A DNA stretch of 64,000 nucleotides, taken from the NCBI GenBank assembly GCA_963735445.1, contig CAVTLC010000002.1, forward strand, positions 35,891 through 99,890, read 5' to 3'. Origin of the DNA: AP-15 sp963735445. GTDB lineage: Bacteria; Pseudomonadota; Alphaproteobacteria; ATCC43930; CGMCC-115725. Below are positions 36,024 to 47,264 of this stretch, piece by piece. The position numbers were made by a program, and so were the translations under genes. Position 1 is the first letter of the stretch, and every line of letters begins with the position of its first letter. The notes beneath the pieces are model-generated. The model did not search any database and was not told where the DNA came from. It was given only the letters and a program-made list of their open reading frames with translations.

Positions 36024-38366
36024 AAGTCAATCAACCTACGCATCGCCGAGGAACTGAACGTCCGCGAGCAGCAGATCGCTGCCGCCATCTCGCTGCTCGA
36101 CGGTGGGGCGACTGTGCCCTTTGTTGCCCGCTACCGGAAGGAGGCCACCGGCGCGCTCGATGACGCCCAGCTGCGTGCGCTCGTGGAGCGGCTGAGATAT
36201 TTGCGCGAGCTGGACGAGCGTCGCGTCGCGATCCTCGACAGCATCAGTCAGCAGGGAAAACTCGACGACGCCCTCAAGCAAGCGATCGAAGCGGCGGACA
36301 GCAAGGCGCGGCTCGAGGATCTCTATTTGCCGTATCGGCCAAAACGGCGGACGAAGGCGCAGATCGCGCGTGAAGCCGGTTTGGAGCCACTGGCCGAGGC
36401 CCTTCTTGCAAGACCCGACCAAAGCCCCGAGCAGGTGGCTCGCCGGTATATCGACGCGAGCAAGGGGGTAGTCGATGCGACCGCTGCTCTCGAAGGGGCC
36501 CGCGCGATCCTCGTTGAGCAATTCACCGAAGACGCCGCGCTGATCGGGAGCCTGCGCGAGGAAGTGTGGTCTCGCGGGCGTCTCGGTTCGCGAGTTCGTA
36601 CAGGCAAGGCGGAACTCGGCGCCAAGTTCGCCGATTATTTCGAGTTTAGCGAACCGCTGGCTAAATTGCCGTCGCACCGCATCCTTGCGCTGTTCCGCGG
36701 CGAGAAGGAGGAGGTGCTTGTCCTGGAGTTGGTGCCCGACCCGGCCGCGTCGGATCGAGGCGAGTTCGGCACCTTTGAGCGGCAGATCGCGGACTGGTTC
36801 GACATCGCTGATCGTGGGCGGCCCGGTGACCGCTGGCTGATCGATACGGTGCGCTTGGCTTGGCGCACGAGGATCCTGATTCACATCGAAAGCGATCTAC
36901 GCCTTCGCCTCTGGCAAGTGGCTGAAGAAGCCGCGGTGCGAGTCTTCGCCGGGAACCTACGCGACCTGCTGCTCGCCGCCCCTGCCGGCGCCCGTCCGAC
37001 GATGGGGCTTGATCCCGGGTATCGGACCGGCGTCAAAGTCGCCGTCGTCGCCGGGACCGGGCAAGTCGCGGCAACCGCAACGATCTACCCGCACGAGCCA
37101 CAGCGTCGTTGGGACGAGTCGATTGCTCAGCTGGCGCGGCTTGCCCAAGACCATCGGGTGGAACTGATTGCGATCGGCAACGGCACTGCGTCTCGTGAAA
37201 CCGACCGGCTCGCTGCGGAGCTCATTCGGTCTTATCCCGAACTCGGGTTGACCAAAGTGGTCGTCTCGGAGGCCGGCGCCTCGGTCTACTCCGCTTCGGC
37301 TTTCGCCTCGCAAGAATTGCCGGAGCTCAACGTATCCTTGCGCGGAGCGGTCTCGATCGCGCGGCGGCTTCAGGATCCGCTGGCTGAGCTGGTCAAGATC
37401 GAGCCTCAATCGATCGGCGTGGGCCAATATCAGCACGATCTCAGCGAACAAAAGCTTTCCCGCTCTCTTAATGCGGTGGTCGAAGATTGTGTCAACGCCG
37501 TCGGGGTGGACGTCAACACCGCCTCCACGCCGTTGCTGTCACGAGTCTCTGGCATTGGCGAAGGACTGGCGCACAGCATTGTCAGTTACCGTGAAGAGCA
37601 CGGTCCTTTCCGCACCCGCGCGGTTCTCAAAAAGGTGCCGCGGCTCGGGCCCAAGGCTTTCGAGCTTTCGGCGGGATTCCTGCGCATCCGCAACGGCGAC
37701 GATCCGCTCGATGCGTCGGGCGTACACCCGGAAGCCTATCCTGTGGTGCGGCGCATTCTGGCGGCAACCAATCGTCAACTGGAGAGGCTGATCGGCGATA
37801 CGTCAGTACTAGGCCAGCTCGAGCCGGAGGCGTTCACCGATGCCGTGTTCGGGGTGCCGACCGTCACCGACATCTTGCGGGAACTCGAGAAGCCCGGACG
37901 TGATCCACGACCGGCCTACAAAACGGCAAACTTCCGAGAGGGAGTGGAAAAGCTCGAAGATTTGAAGCCCGGCATGGTTCTCGAAGGTGTCGTAACGAAC
38001 GTCGCCGCGTTCGGCGCCTTTGTCGATGTGGGGGTCCACCAGGACGGATTGGTTCACATCTCCGCAATGGCTAATGCTTACGTCAAGGACCCCCGCAAGA
38101 TCGCGAAACCGGGCGATGTCGTCCGTGTCAAGGTATTGGAGATCGACCCCAAACGCCGCCGGATTTCGTTGACGATGCGGCTCGATGAAGCCCCTGAAAC
38201 GAAGCCGACAGCAGGACGCGCCGAAACCAGGCTAACCGAGGAGCGACGCCTCCGACCCGCCAACACGCCTGCAGACCGAAGCAATTCCGTGCCCGCGAGC
38301 GGCAATGCCGTGGCCGAAGCCTTTCGGCGAGCTGGGTTGGCTGGTAAGACGCCGGGACGGCGATAG
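36024..38366 (+). CDS. tex: Tex family transcription accessory protein
   Basis: 780 residues from ATG 36024; a TTG nine bases upstream is possible. N-terminal helical domain, YqgF-like domain with TMGLDPGYRTGVKVAVVAGTG, helix-hairpin-helix repeats (VNTASTPLLSRVSGIGEGLAHSIV) and an S1 RNA-binding domain near 645-720 (GMVLEGVVTNVAAFGAFVDVGVHQDGLVHIS). The C-terminal tail is Arg/Thr-rich. Tex binds nucleic acid and affects transcription and stress tolerance. It is on the plus strand, 23 bases ahead of the permease gene. Confidence 0.96.
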   Translation, partial: KSINLRIAEELNVREQQIAAAISLLDGGATVPFVARYRKEATGALDDAQLRALVERLRYLRELDERRVAILDSISQQGKLDDALKQAIEAADSKARLEDLYLPYRPKRRTKAQIAREAGLEPLAEALLARPDQSPEQVARRYIDASKGVVDATAALEGARAILVEQFTEDAALIGSLREEVWSRGRLGSRVRTGKAELGAKFADYFEFSEPLAKLPSHRILALFRGEKEEVLVLELVPDPAASDRGEFGTFERQIADWFDIADRGRPGDRWLIDTVRLAWRTRILIHIESDLRLRLWQVAEEAAVRVFAGNLRDLLLAAPAGARPTMGLDPGYRTGVKVAVVAGTGQVAATATIYPHEPQRRWDESIAQLARLAQDHRVELIAIGNGTASRETDRLAAELIRSYPELGLTKVVVSEAGASVYSASAFASQELPELNVSLRGAVSIARRLQDPLAELVKIEPQSIGVGQYQHDLSEQKLSRSLNAVVEDCVNAVGVDVNTASTPLLSRVSGIGEGLAHSIVSYREEHGPFRTRAVLKKVPRLGPKAFELSAGFLRIRNGDDPLDASGVHPEAYPVVRRILAATNRQLERLIGDTSVLGQLEPEAFTDAVFGVPTVTDILRELEKPGRDPRPAYKTANFREGVEKLEDLKPGMVLEGVVTNVAAFGAFVDVGVHQDGLVHISAMANAYVKDPRKIAKPGDVVRVKVLEIDPKRRRISLTMRLDEAPETKPTAGRAETRLTEERRLRPANTPADRSNSVPASGNAVAEAFRRAGLAGKTPGRR

Positions 38367-38389
38367 CGCCGGTTGCTGCCGCCGGGGCG

Positions 38390-39154
38390 GTGACGGGTCT
38401 GCTGGCGGGGCTCTTTGGCATCGGCGGCGGCGCTGTTACCGTGCCGGTGTTGTTCGAGATCTTCCGCGTTATCAACGTATCGGACACGGTGCGCATGCAG
38501 CTTTGCGTCGGCACCTCGCTGGCGATCATCCTGCCGACCGCACTGCGCTCGTATCGCGCGCATCTAAAGCGTGGCTCAGTAATTGCCGGGGTCGTGCGTC
38601 TCTGGGCATTGCCGACAATTATCGGCGTTGCGGTTGGTTCGAGCGTGGCGGCGTTCGCGCCGGCGTCGGTGTTCAAGATCGCGTTTGTGATCATCGCCGC
38701 GATCATCTCATCGAAGCTGTTGTTTGGTGGCGAGCGCTGGCGGTTCAGCGACCAACTGCCCGGCCGGCGGGTCATGATCGGCTATGGCTTCGCAATCGGG
38801 CTTGGCTCGTCGCTGATGGGCATTAGCGGCGGCTCGCTGGCGACGATGGCGCTGACGCTGCACGGCAAGCCGATCCACCAGGCGGTGGCGACCTCGGCCG
38901 GCATTGGCGTACCGATCTCGCTCGCCGGTACCCTCGGCTACATCGCCGCGGGTTTGCCGCACCAGGCGTTGTTGCCGCCGCTGTCGATCGGCTTCGTTTC
39001 GCTGATCGGGTTTGTTGCGATCGCGCCGATCTCGAGCTGGGTCGCACCACTTGGCGCACGCCTGGCGCATGCGTTGCCGAAGCGCTGGCTCGAAATCGCC
39101 TTCGGCCTGTTTCTACTTCTCGCCGGGGCGCGCTTTCTGGTGAGCCTCGCCTAG
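38390..39154 (+). CDS. TauE/SafE (TSUP) family permease
   Basis: 254 residues from GTG 38390. GLLAGLFGIGGGAVTVPVLFE and a second copy LGSSLMGISGGSLATMALTL are the paired TSUP repeats; about eight membrane segments are visible. The family exports sulfite, sulfoacetate or related anions. This start cuts the first helix short. The frame stays open upstream to 38348 without ATG, GTG or TTG, and A-P-V-A-A-A-G-A would complete the helix if an ATA at 38363 were used. Confidence 0.87.
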   Translation: MTGLLAGLFGIGGGAVTVPVLFEIFRVINVSDTVRMQLCVGTSLAIILPTALRSYRAHLKRGSVIAGVVRLWALPTIIGVAVGSSVAAFAPASVFKIAFVIIAAIISSKLLFGGERWRFSDQLPGRRVMIGYGFAIGLGSSLMGISGGSLATMALTLHGKPIHQAVATSAGIGVPISLAGTLGYIAAGLPHQALLPPLSIGFVSLIGFVAIAPISSWVAPLGARLAHALPKRWLEIAFGLFLLLAGARFLVSLA

Positions 39155-39793
39155 CGCGAAGCCGTTTCCGGGTGACCGGCGATAGATGGCTCGCTAGCTT
39201 CGGTGTCCCGCTCGATCCTGTGTCACGAGCCTCGGCGCGATGCCACTGATCGCAATCATCGGGCACAACCTGGCGAGCCACTATGTCTCGGCAACCGAGA
39301 TAATTCCGGGTGCATCGCGAAGCCACGCGCCGGACATCGGCCGATGTCGTTGCAATTCCTGTCGAGCCGAATGTCAAGCATCGACCGGCGTTGTTGCGAA
39401 TTGGACGGATCACCGCGAGGGGAGGCAACGCTGGATGGCATCCTGACTCTGATCGACCTCGCCGGATCAAATCGAGGGGGCAGATCACGATCACCGTCGT
39501 TGGCAATCAAGCGACACACGAATTGATTGCGCGCGCCGCAACGATCACCACGACGCGAGGGAATGAAATTTGAGCCGCATAACCGGATATCGGTGATCCT
39601 CGCAACTGAGGCCTGCCCAGGGGCTCGGTGGGCAGCGACGGTAGGCGCCGGCACTCGAGGCGCTGTAAGCGCCCTACTCGTCGCAAGAAGTGATATCCTA
39701 CCGGTAAGCCCGCGGTCAGCAAACTCAAGAACAATGGCCCGAGCCCGATCGCCAATCGGCGTGATCGGGCAATCACAAGAAAATGGAGGAAAC
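39155..39793. other. Non-coding or decayed stretch
   Basis: About 640 bases with long but featureless frames on both strands, including a 219-codon minus-strand frame of low-complexity composition. No family motif or good ribosome-binding site is seen until 39785. Confidence 0.4.
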
Positions 39794-40012
39794 GTGACCC
39801 TACCTCGCGCCGTCGACGATTTTCCGATTATCCGCGCCTGCGTGGAGGAGCTGCGCCACGAACGTGCCCGACCCCGTGCCGCGAGTACGAGACCGGGGAT
39901 GAAGGCCGGCAGCATCTCTCACGCTCAATCACGGGATTTTCCTCAGTCCTCGCCAATCGCCTGTTCCATCCCCAGACCCGGTCGGCCCGAAGGATCTCCG
40001 ATCAAGAACTGA
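39794..40012 (+). CDS. Small hypothetical protein
   Basis: 72 residues from a GTG five bases after GGAGGA. The first 24 residues, TLPRAVDDFPIIRACVEELRHERA, look like a real amphipathic helix; the rest is Pro/Ser/Arg-rich and may be out of frame. It could be the 5' remnant of a longer gene. No family recognised. Confidence 0.35.
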   Translation: MTLPRAVDDFPIIRACVEELRHERARPRAASTRPGMKAGSISHAQSRDFPQSSPIACSIPRPGRPEGSPIKN

Positions 40013-40049
40013 GCGGCGGTTGGATACCGTACCACTCCGCCGGAAAGTC

Positions 40050-40130
40050 CCCCACCCTAACTCCCCCCGTCCGACCGTCGGGTCATCCCCGGAAAGGGAG
40101 AGGAAGCCGCCAGCGGGTGAGGGACTGCCT
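40050..40130. repeat. Degenerate REP-like intergenic sequence
   Basis: CCCCCACCCTAACTCCCCC followed by GGAAAGGGAGAGGAAG resembles the C-rich/G-rich palindromic spacers common between genes of Rhizobiales. The pairing is imperfect and no second copy was found in the window. Confidence 0.25.
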
Positions 40131-40147
40131 TCGGCGATCGTGCCGCC

Positions 40148-41713
40148 TTGGGAGGGCCCGTCGTGAAGGGGCAGGCGTTCGCCCCGGTGCCCAACCGCGG
40201 CATGATTACGATTTCGATCATGTTGGCGAACATCATGCAGGGCGTCGACAACACGATCCTCAATGTCGCCCTACCGCATATCCAAGGGAGCCTATCGGCC
40301 TCACTGGACCAGATCGCCTGGGCGTTGACCTCCTATATCGTCTGTGCCGCGATCATGATGCCCCTGACCGGCTGGCTCGCCGGCCGGTTCGGCATCAAGC
40401 AAATTTTTCTGATCTCGGTCGTCGGTTTTACACTCGCGTCAGCGCTGTGCGGCGCGGCCACAAGCCTCTATGAGCTCGTTTTCTTTCGTGCATTGCAAGG
40501 AGTGGCCGGGGCCGGGCTGATCCCGCTGTCGCAGGCCACCCTGCTTCAGATCAATCCGCCGGAGCGCCACGGGCATGCGATGGCGGTGTTCGGCATCGGC
40601 ACGATCCTCGGCCCGATCATGGGGCCGGCGCTCGGCGGCTGGTTGACCTATGACTACAGCTGGCGCTGGGTCTTCTACATCAACCTGCCGATCGGCGTGC
40701 TGTGCACGCTGGGCATCCTTGTTTTCATCCGTCAAACCCGCAACGTGCGTCGTGAATTGTTCGATTTCGTCGGGTTCCTGACGCTGAGCCTGGGGATCGG
40801 CGCCTTGCAATTGATGCTCGACCGCGGCGAGCTGAAAGACTGGTTCCATTCGAGCGAAATCTGGATCGCAGCGACGGTCGCGGGGCTCGGTTTTTACCTG
40901 TTCGCCGTGCACACGGTAACCACGGAAGGCAGCTCGTTTCTCCATCGCGACCTGTTCAAGAGCGCGAATTTCGTAGCGAGCACCGCTCTGATGTTCTGCG
41001 TCGGGCTGATCATGACCGGCACCCTCGCGCTGTTGCCGACGATGCTGCAGAGCCTGATGAACTTCCCGGCGTTGACGACCGGGCTGGTGACCATGCCGCG
41101 CGGCTTCGGAGCGATGGCGGCAATGTTCCTCGTCGCCCCATTGATCAATCGGGTCGACAACCGGCTGATCATTCTTTTCGGCTTTCTGCTGACCGCGGTG
41201 GCGATGTGGCAGATGAGCTGCTTCTCCCTGCAGATGGGCACGATGCCGGTGATCGTTTCCGGGCTGTTGCAGGGTTTCGGCCTCGGCTGCACCATGGTAC
41301 CCCTGAACATTATCGCGTTGTCGACGTTGCCGCGTCACATCCTGACCCAGGGGACGGCAATCCGCAGCCTGGTGCGCAACCTAGGCGGCAGCATCGGCAT
41401 CAGCATTCTGGTCGCAACCTTGGCCGAGAATACTCAGGCGGTTCACTCGCGTCTGGTCGAAGGCCTGCGGCCGGACAATCCGCTGCTGCAGGCGCCCTAT
41501 CTGCCGGCACCCTTCAGCCTTAGCACACCGAGCGGGGTGGTGGCACTCAACGCCGAAGTGACGCGGCAGGCCGCAATGGTCGCTTATATCGATGATTTCA
41601 AACTGATGATGTTGATCGCACTCGCTTCGCTACCTCTGGTGCTGCTGTTGCGCCCCTCGCACCGCCGGTCGCCGGTGGCCATTCCTATCGAACCCGTAGC
41701 GGCCGACGACTAG
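40148..41713 (+). CDS. DHA2-family MFS multidrug exporter (EmrB/QacA type)
   Basis: 521 residues from a TTG; GTG 40163 is an alternative. About 14 membrane segments. DNTILNVALPHIQGSLSAS with Asp in helix 1, GWLAGRFGIKQIFL (motif A), QGVAGAGLIPLSQA and LGPALGG-like motif C mark the DHA2 group. It exports drugs or hydrophobic compounds using the proton gradient. No emrA-type membrane-fusion gene or regulator is adjacent, so it may act alone. Confidence 0.92.
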   Translation: MGGPVVKGQAFAPVPNRGMITISIMLANIMQGVDNTILNVALPHIQGSLSASLDQIAWALTSYIVCAAIMMPLTGWLAGRFGIKQIFLISVVGFTLASALCGAATSLYELVFFRALQGVAGAGLIPLSQATLLQINPPERHGHAMAVFGIGTILGPIMGPALGGWLTYDYSWRWVFYINLPIGVLCTLGILVFIRQTRNVRRELFDFVGFLTLSLGIGALQLMLDRGELKDWFHSSEIWIAATVAGLGFYLFAVHTVTTEGSSFLHRDLFKSANFVASTALMFCVGLIMTGTLALLPTMLQSLMNFPALTTGLVTMPRGFGAMAAMFLVAPLINRVDNRLIILFGFLLTAVAMWQMSCFSLQMGTMPVIVSGLLQGFGLGCTMVPLNIIALSTLPRHILTQGTAIRSLVRNLGGSIGISILVATLAENTQAVHSRLVEGLRPDNPLLQAPYLPAPFSLSTPSGVVALNAEVTRQAAMVAYIDDFKLMMLIALASLPLVLLLRPSHRRSPVAIPIEPVAADD

Positions 41714-42017
41714 CCGTTGTGATTCAGGACCAGCTATTTCGTGCTGCCGAATATCGGATTAAGCAGAATCGGCGCTGCTGCACGGGCCGGCCAAGCCTTT
41801 CTATGGGCCGAATCCCAAGGACGCTAGCACGCGGCGGACCCCGCCTCTGCATTACCGATACCGGCGTGTTATGCTCAGTACAGATGCCAGCACTTTTCAC
41901 GGCGCTGCGTGCGGGCCGAGTCGGTGACCGTAGAGCGGTCGCTGGCCCCGACGATGGAACCGCCGCGCGGCCCGCCGCGAATTCTGGCCGTGAGTCTCTC
42001 AACGAAGGAAACATGTC
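41714..42017. other. Intergenic region before the monooxygenase gene
   Basis: 304 bases without a gene. It ends in AACGAAGGAAAC, which gives the ribosome-binding site of the monooxygenase. No clear regulator site or terminator seen. Confidence 0.5.
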
Positions 42018-43661
<1,644 letters not shown>

Positions 43662-43676
43662 CGCTCCGCCTCAAGT

Positions 43677-43809
43677 TCGGGCCGGGATAAAGCTGGTTGC
43701 GGTGCAGCCCGTAGCGCAACGCGATCTCGCTAGTCACGCTCTGTGCGACAATCGCCACCTTCTCCGCCGTGCTCCAGCGCCGTCGCGGCGTCCCGCTCAG
43801 AACCTCCAC
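43677..43809 (-). pseudogene. IS66-type TnpA remnant
   Basis: MEVLSGTPRRRWSTAEKVAIVAQS...IALRYGLHRNQLY (about 41 codons from ATG 43809) is the helix-turn-helix start of IS66 accessory protein TnpA. After Tyr the frame no longer fits, and the rest of the element is absent. It abuts the 3' end of the monooxygenase gene. Confidence 0.7.
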
Positions 43810-44011
43810 ATGGCGGAAACTGTGGGCAAACTACTTGGCACACCAACCTCGCCGCCTCGCTCAGCGAGACAGCACCAGCTGATCACCAGGTCGCTTGGGA
43901 GCAAAATTTGTCGCCTGTTGCGAAAGCAATGTTCTCACGACGACTATTGAGGGTGATCCGCTCGCGTTTTTGTTCCTGCACCATTCGACGCGACAGAGGC
44001 GAGGCGCACAG

Positions 44012-44242
44012 ATGGTTCGGATTTGGATAATCGGCATCGCTTTGGCGCTCGCGCTTGCCATACCGGCGGCAGCCCAACAGCGATCCGTCCCGCAAATATT
44101 GGAGCGCTTGTACGCCCTTTGCGATCAAAACTATAAGCCCGCCTGTATCAAGCTTGGATTTTTTATCGGAACGCTGCAGCCCAGGGCAGCTCGGAAATTG
44201 AGGCGCGATCACCCGGAATGGTGGTGGTGGGAGCGGTGGTAG
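44012..44242 (+). CDS. Small exported hypothetical protein
   Basis: 76 residues. Signal peptide MVRIWIIGIALALALAIPAAAQQ, then a short domain with two Cys (YALCDQNYKPACIKLGFFIG) and a Trp-rich end DHPEWWWWERW. The mature part is about 54 residues. The function is unknown; the Cys pair suggests a disulfide. Confidence 0.55.
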   Translation: MVRIWIIGIALALALAIPAAAQQRSVPQILERLYALCDQNYKPACIKLGFFIGTLQPRAARKLRRDHPEWWWWERW

Positions 44243-44553
44243 CGCCTGCTAGAGCGAGAGCTTTTTCGGTTGTCTATATCCAGCGACGCGGGCTCGATCC
44301 GAAATCCTGCCTCCACTAATGCCATTGTTGGGGTGCGAACGAGTTGGAGGCTGGTGTCTCGGGCCGGCATGATTGAACTCTATGACAAACGGGACACCGC
44401 CGGTCCGATGCCCCACACTGTCACCGACCTCGCGCAGCTTCTCAATGTCAGCTCGCGGCCGGCGAGCGTATCGCGCGCTACCACCCGAAACCTTCTTAGA
44501 TCCTCTCGGGTCGGCCCGTTGGCCACAGCGGGATCTGAGGCATTAGACTGCAG
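44243..44553. other. No gene recognised
   Basis: 311 bases between two small genes. A long plus-strand frame runs through but has no family resemblance and overlaps the better-supported minus-strand gene at 44554. Confidence 0.35.
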
Positions 44554-44778
44554 TCAGAAGGTGCCAAGCACTCGGCCCTTCCCGAGTTTCAGTCCAAGAT
44601 CAGCGACGCTATCCTCTGTCAGCGGGCCGACAGATGTTGGTATACCCCCCGGGACTGTATCTCGGGCGACGGCGAAGGCTTCGTCAGAATCATTGACGGC
44701 AGCCGCAACGATACGCCTACGCAGATTTTGGTCGATTTCCGCATCGGGCCCCGTAACAAGCATGATCCAACCCTTCAT
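44554..44778 (-). CDS. Small hypothetical protein
   Basis: 74 residues, MKGWIMLVTGPDAEIDQNLRRRI then AVNDSDEAFAVARDTVPGG. AGGAGGG lies six bases before the ATG. The composition is typical of a soluble protein. The stretch AVARDTVPGGIPTSVGPLTEDSVADLGLKLGKGRVLGTF resembles a Rossmann-like end, but no family can be named. It could be the start of a longer gene cut short. Confidence 0.5.
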   Translation of the reverse strand: MKGWIMLVTGPDAEIDQNLRRRIVAAAVNDSDEAFAVARDTVPGGIPTSVGPLTEDSVADLGLKLGKGRVLGTF

Positions 44779-45310
44779 GTTTTCCCTCCTGTTTTATGAC
44801 GAACAGGATAGCACGGGCCGAAGGCAGCCCGATTATCTATCGCTGCGCCGAGAGGCTCGGCACGTAAGGCTTGGGCGGCGCGGTCGGACACTGTGCCCGG
44901 GCCTGAGAAACGACGCCAATGCGCCGATAACGGCCATCCTGCCGGTGCGCCCTGGGCGCGTTGTCGATGGGCGCGGCTGGGTATAAATTTGTGGCATGAG
45001 CCACGCCGAACCATGTGGTCTCGGCGGCCAAACTACGCCGGCGTTACCGTCTCGCTCGGGGGGTTGCGGTCCTTGGCCTCAACAAAGACGCGGGTAACTT
45101 CGGGGAATGCTGCCTTGATCTCGCGCTCGATATGTATATGGGCATGTGGCCGTGTACCGCTGGCGGCAGAGGGCCAAGAATGCCAAGAGGCCCGCGCGGA
45201 GAAAGTGCCCTTTCGACGCCCGTCCGCGAAGCTGTGCGAATTGCAGGCTGCCGAGAAGCGCGGCCGTACAGCCGCGTCAGCCGCGGGCAATTTCAAATTG
45301 GACCTATCGG
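44779..45310. other. Mostly non-coding stretch with a gene fragment
   Basis: 532 bases. Apart from the 40-codon fragment at 45033, nothing recognisable. The frames on both strands are Arg/Ala-rich shadows. Confidence 0.35.
45033..45155 (-). pseudogene. C-terminal fragment, possibly cation-efflux type
   Basis: The 40 codons ending at 45033 read HIHIEREIKAAFPEVTRVFVEAKD, which resembles the C-terminal dimer domain of cation diffusion facilitators. Upstream coding sequence is absent. The match rests on one short motif, so the identity is weak. Confidence 0.3.
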
Positions 45311-46180
45311 TCAGCCTTTCTTGAACGGATGCCCCGGCAGACCCGCCACCTTCACGCGCATGCTGTAAACCGAAGTGTGTGCGGTGAAAAACACCGTCTT
45401 CATGTCCGGTCCGCCAAAGGCGAGATTGGCCGGCACTTCGGGCGTCTTGATCGTGCCGATATGGGTGCCGTCCGCCGCGTAAACCCAGGTGCCGCCGGGG
45501 CCGGTGCAATAGACGTTGCCCTGCACATCGACCTTCATCCCGTCCGGCACGCCGATCTTCTCGTCCGACGACATGTCGGCGAAGATGCTGCGGCGAACCA
45601 TGTTGCCGGCGCTGTCGAGCTCGATGCGGTGGATGTAGGCTGCGTGGCGCGTATTGGCGACATACAGCACGCGCTCATCGGGCGAGAAGGCGAGCCCGTT
45701 CGGGTATTCGAAATCGGCGACGTGCTTGTTGCTGCCGTCGGGCATGATCCGGTAGACCGCCGACGGGTCGAGCTCGCGCTCGCCGAGCGGAATGCGTAGC
45801 CCCGGATTGGTGAAATAGACGCTGCCGTCGGACTTGCAGACGACATCGTTCGGCCGTGACAGGCGCTTACCATCAAACCTGTCCATTAGTACATCACTCG
45901 ATGCGAACGTGCCGTCCGCCGGCCATCGCGTCACCCGGCGGTTGCCGCCCTCGCATTGGATAAGCCGTCCCTGCGGATCGAAGGTCGTGCCGTTGCCTTC
46001 GCCGGTATTCTCGCGCAGCAGCTCGGCTTTTTCACCTGGCTTGATGCGATAGAATTTCAACTCCCGTACATCAACGAAATAATAGAACCCGTCCGGATGA
46101 TAGAGCGGCCCTTCGGTGAAGGTGAAACCGGTGTCGAGCTGCTGCGCGTCACCATCGATCAGGTCATCGAGCGCGGGCAT
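45311..46180 (-). CDS. SMP-30/gluconolactonase-type lactone hydrolase
   Basis: 289 residues from ATG 46180 with GAGGAGATC in front. Six-bladed propeller signatures: FTEGPLYHPDG with the metal Glu, SRPNDVVCKSDGSVYFTNP with the metal Asn, NGLAFSPDERVLYVANT, and VPDGMKVDVQGNVYCTGPGG with the metal Asp. The family opens sugar or other lactones. It is last in the minus-strand catabolic set, 31 bases after the dioxygenase, and would fit lactone opening after ring cleavage or Baeyer-Villiger oxidation. Confidence 0.92.
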   Translation of the reverse strand: MPALDDLIDGDAQQLDTGFTFTEGPLYHPDGFYYFVDVRELKFYRIKPGEKAELLRENTGEGNGTTFDPQGRLIQCEGGNRRVTRWPADGTFASSDVLMDRFDGKRLSRPNDVVCKSDGSVYFTNPGLRIPLGERELDPSAVYRIMPDGSNKHVADFEYPNGLAFSPDERVLYVANTRHAAYIHRIELDSAGNMVRRSIFADMSSDEKIGVPDGMKVDVQGNVYCTGPGGTWVYAADGTHIGTIKTPEVPANLAFGGPDMKTVFFTAHTSVYSMRVKVAGLPGHPFKKG

Positions 46181-46211
46181 GTTGATCTCCTCACTGCCGG
46201 TAATCCGGCGA

Positions 46212-47264
46212 CTAGGCGTGGTAATGCGCGAAGACCACCGGCGACACAAAGGCCCAGTTTTCGAGAAACACCGCCTTGTCCGGCTTGCGGCCGAGCGCCT
46301 CCATTGCGCCCAGCAAGCAGAACCAGTTCAGCACCTCGTGCTGACCGCTCTCCTCGATCTGGTCGGTCTTGTAGGCGTGCCACTTGGCGTAGTCGCCCGT
46401 TTCCAGCGCGTCGTAGAGCGCACGGTCCGCCGGCACGTCGGGCCACAGCTGCCAGTTCTTCTCGGTGAGGAACGAATGCGACCATGACGACGACGCCATC
46501 AGCGCCACCCGCCATGGGCTGTCGGCCATGATCTTCGCCGTCGCCGCGCCGACCTGCATGCAGCGGTGCGGGTTCGGTGAGGGCGGGTCGAGGTTCCTGA
46601 TCTCGTCCTTCATCGCCAGCGGCAGGCGCAGCCCGCGCGCCGCGTTGACCCGGCGGCCGTAGCAGTTCACCGAGAACTGCACCAGCGGATAGTCGAATCC
46701 CCGCCGCTCGTCGTCGAGCAGCAGCACGGTGTTCTCGAACGCGTGCCCCATCGGATGGTGCAGCGGCTTGTAGGCATAGCCGGCATCGATCCCGGCCTCG
46801 ATCAGCCCGGCCGCGAGATACTTGCCGGCTTCCTTGTGGCCGCGCACGCGGAAGGTCTTGTCCTTCGGCTCGTTCCACGGGTTGTCCGGGCTGCGGCGGT
46901 GCGCCCAGGGCTGGATCTCCTGGTCGTCATAGGCCAGCACAGCGAAGGGCGGGACGATGTCTTCCTTGAAGTTCTCGTACTGGTCGTCGCCCCAGATGAT
47001 GATGAGATCGGGATTGAACGCGTCGAGCGCCCGGCGGGCCTCGGCGAAATGCTGCCGGTACACTTCGCGGTAGCGCGCGGCGGTCGAGGCGCCCCAGTCC
47101 TTGCCCAATTCCTCGCGCAGCTTCTCCGGCCAATTGGCCGGGTTCTTCATCTGCTCCGGCATGTCGGGATCGTCGAGCGAGGCCTTCATCATAAAGGTCC
47201 AGTTCTCGTTCGGCCGCAGCATCACCGGCCGATGCGTACATCCGATCCCCAGTATTTCAGCCAT
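46212..47264 (-). CDS. LigB-type extradiol dioxygenase family protein
   Basis: 350 residues. LGIGCTHRPVML carries the first His ligand, DLIIIWGDDQYENF is the conserved DLIVV-GDDQ-type block, HHPMGHAFENTVLLL holds further His residues, and ALMASSSWSHSFL ends the active site. The family uses Fe(II) to open catechol-type rings. Ring substrate is unknown. It is followed closely by the SMP-30 gene, and Fe-dependent ring cleavage then lactonase makes a plausible sequence. Confidence 0.85.
   Translation of the reverse strand: MAEILGIGCTHRPVMLRPNENWTFMMKASLDDPDMPEQMKNPANWPEKLREELGKDWGASTAARYREVYRQHFAEARRALDAFNPDLIIIWGDDQYENFKEDIVPPFAVLAYDDQEIQPWAHRRSPDNPWNEPKDKTFRVRGHKEAGKYLAAGLIEAGIDAGYAYKPLHHPMGHAFENTVLLLDDERRGFDYPLVQFSVNCYGRRVNAARGLRLPLAMKDEIRNLDPPSPNPHRCMQVGAATAKIMADSPWRVALMASSSWSHSFLTEKNWQLWPDVPADRALYDALETGDYAKWHAYKTDQIEESGQHEVLNWFCLLGAMEALGRKPDKAVFLENWAFVSPVVFAHYHA

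Noticed and set aside
34988..36030. Short minus-strand frames behind tRNA-Leu as transposase remnants
   Set aside because: No DDE or recombinase motif could be identified.
39256..39915. 219-codon minus-strand frame
   Set aside because: Arg/Ser/Pro-rich, no motif, no ribosome-binding site.
40439..41338. 299-codon minus-strand frame opposite the DHA2 exporter
   Set aside because: Gln/Arg/His-rich shadow of a membrane protein gene.
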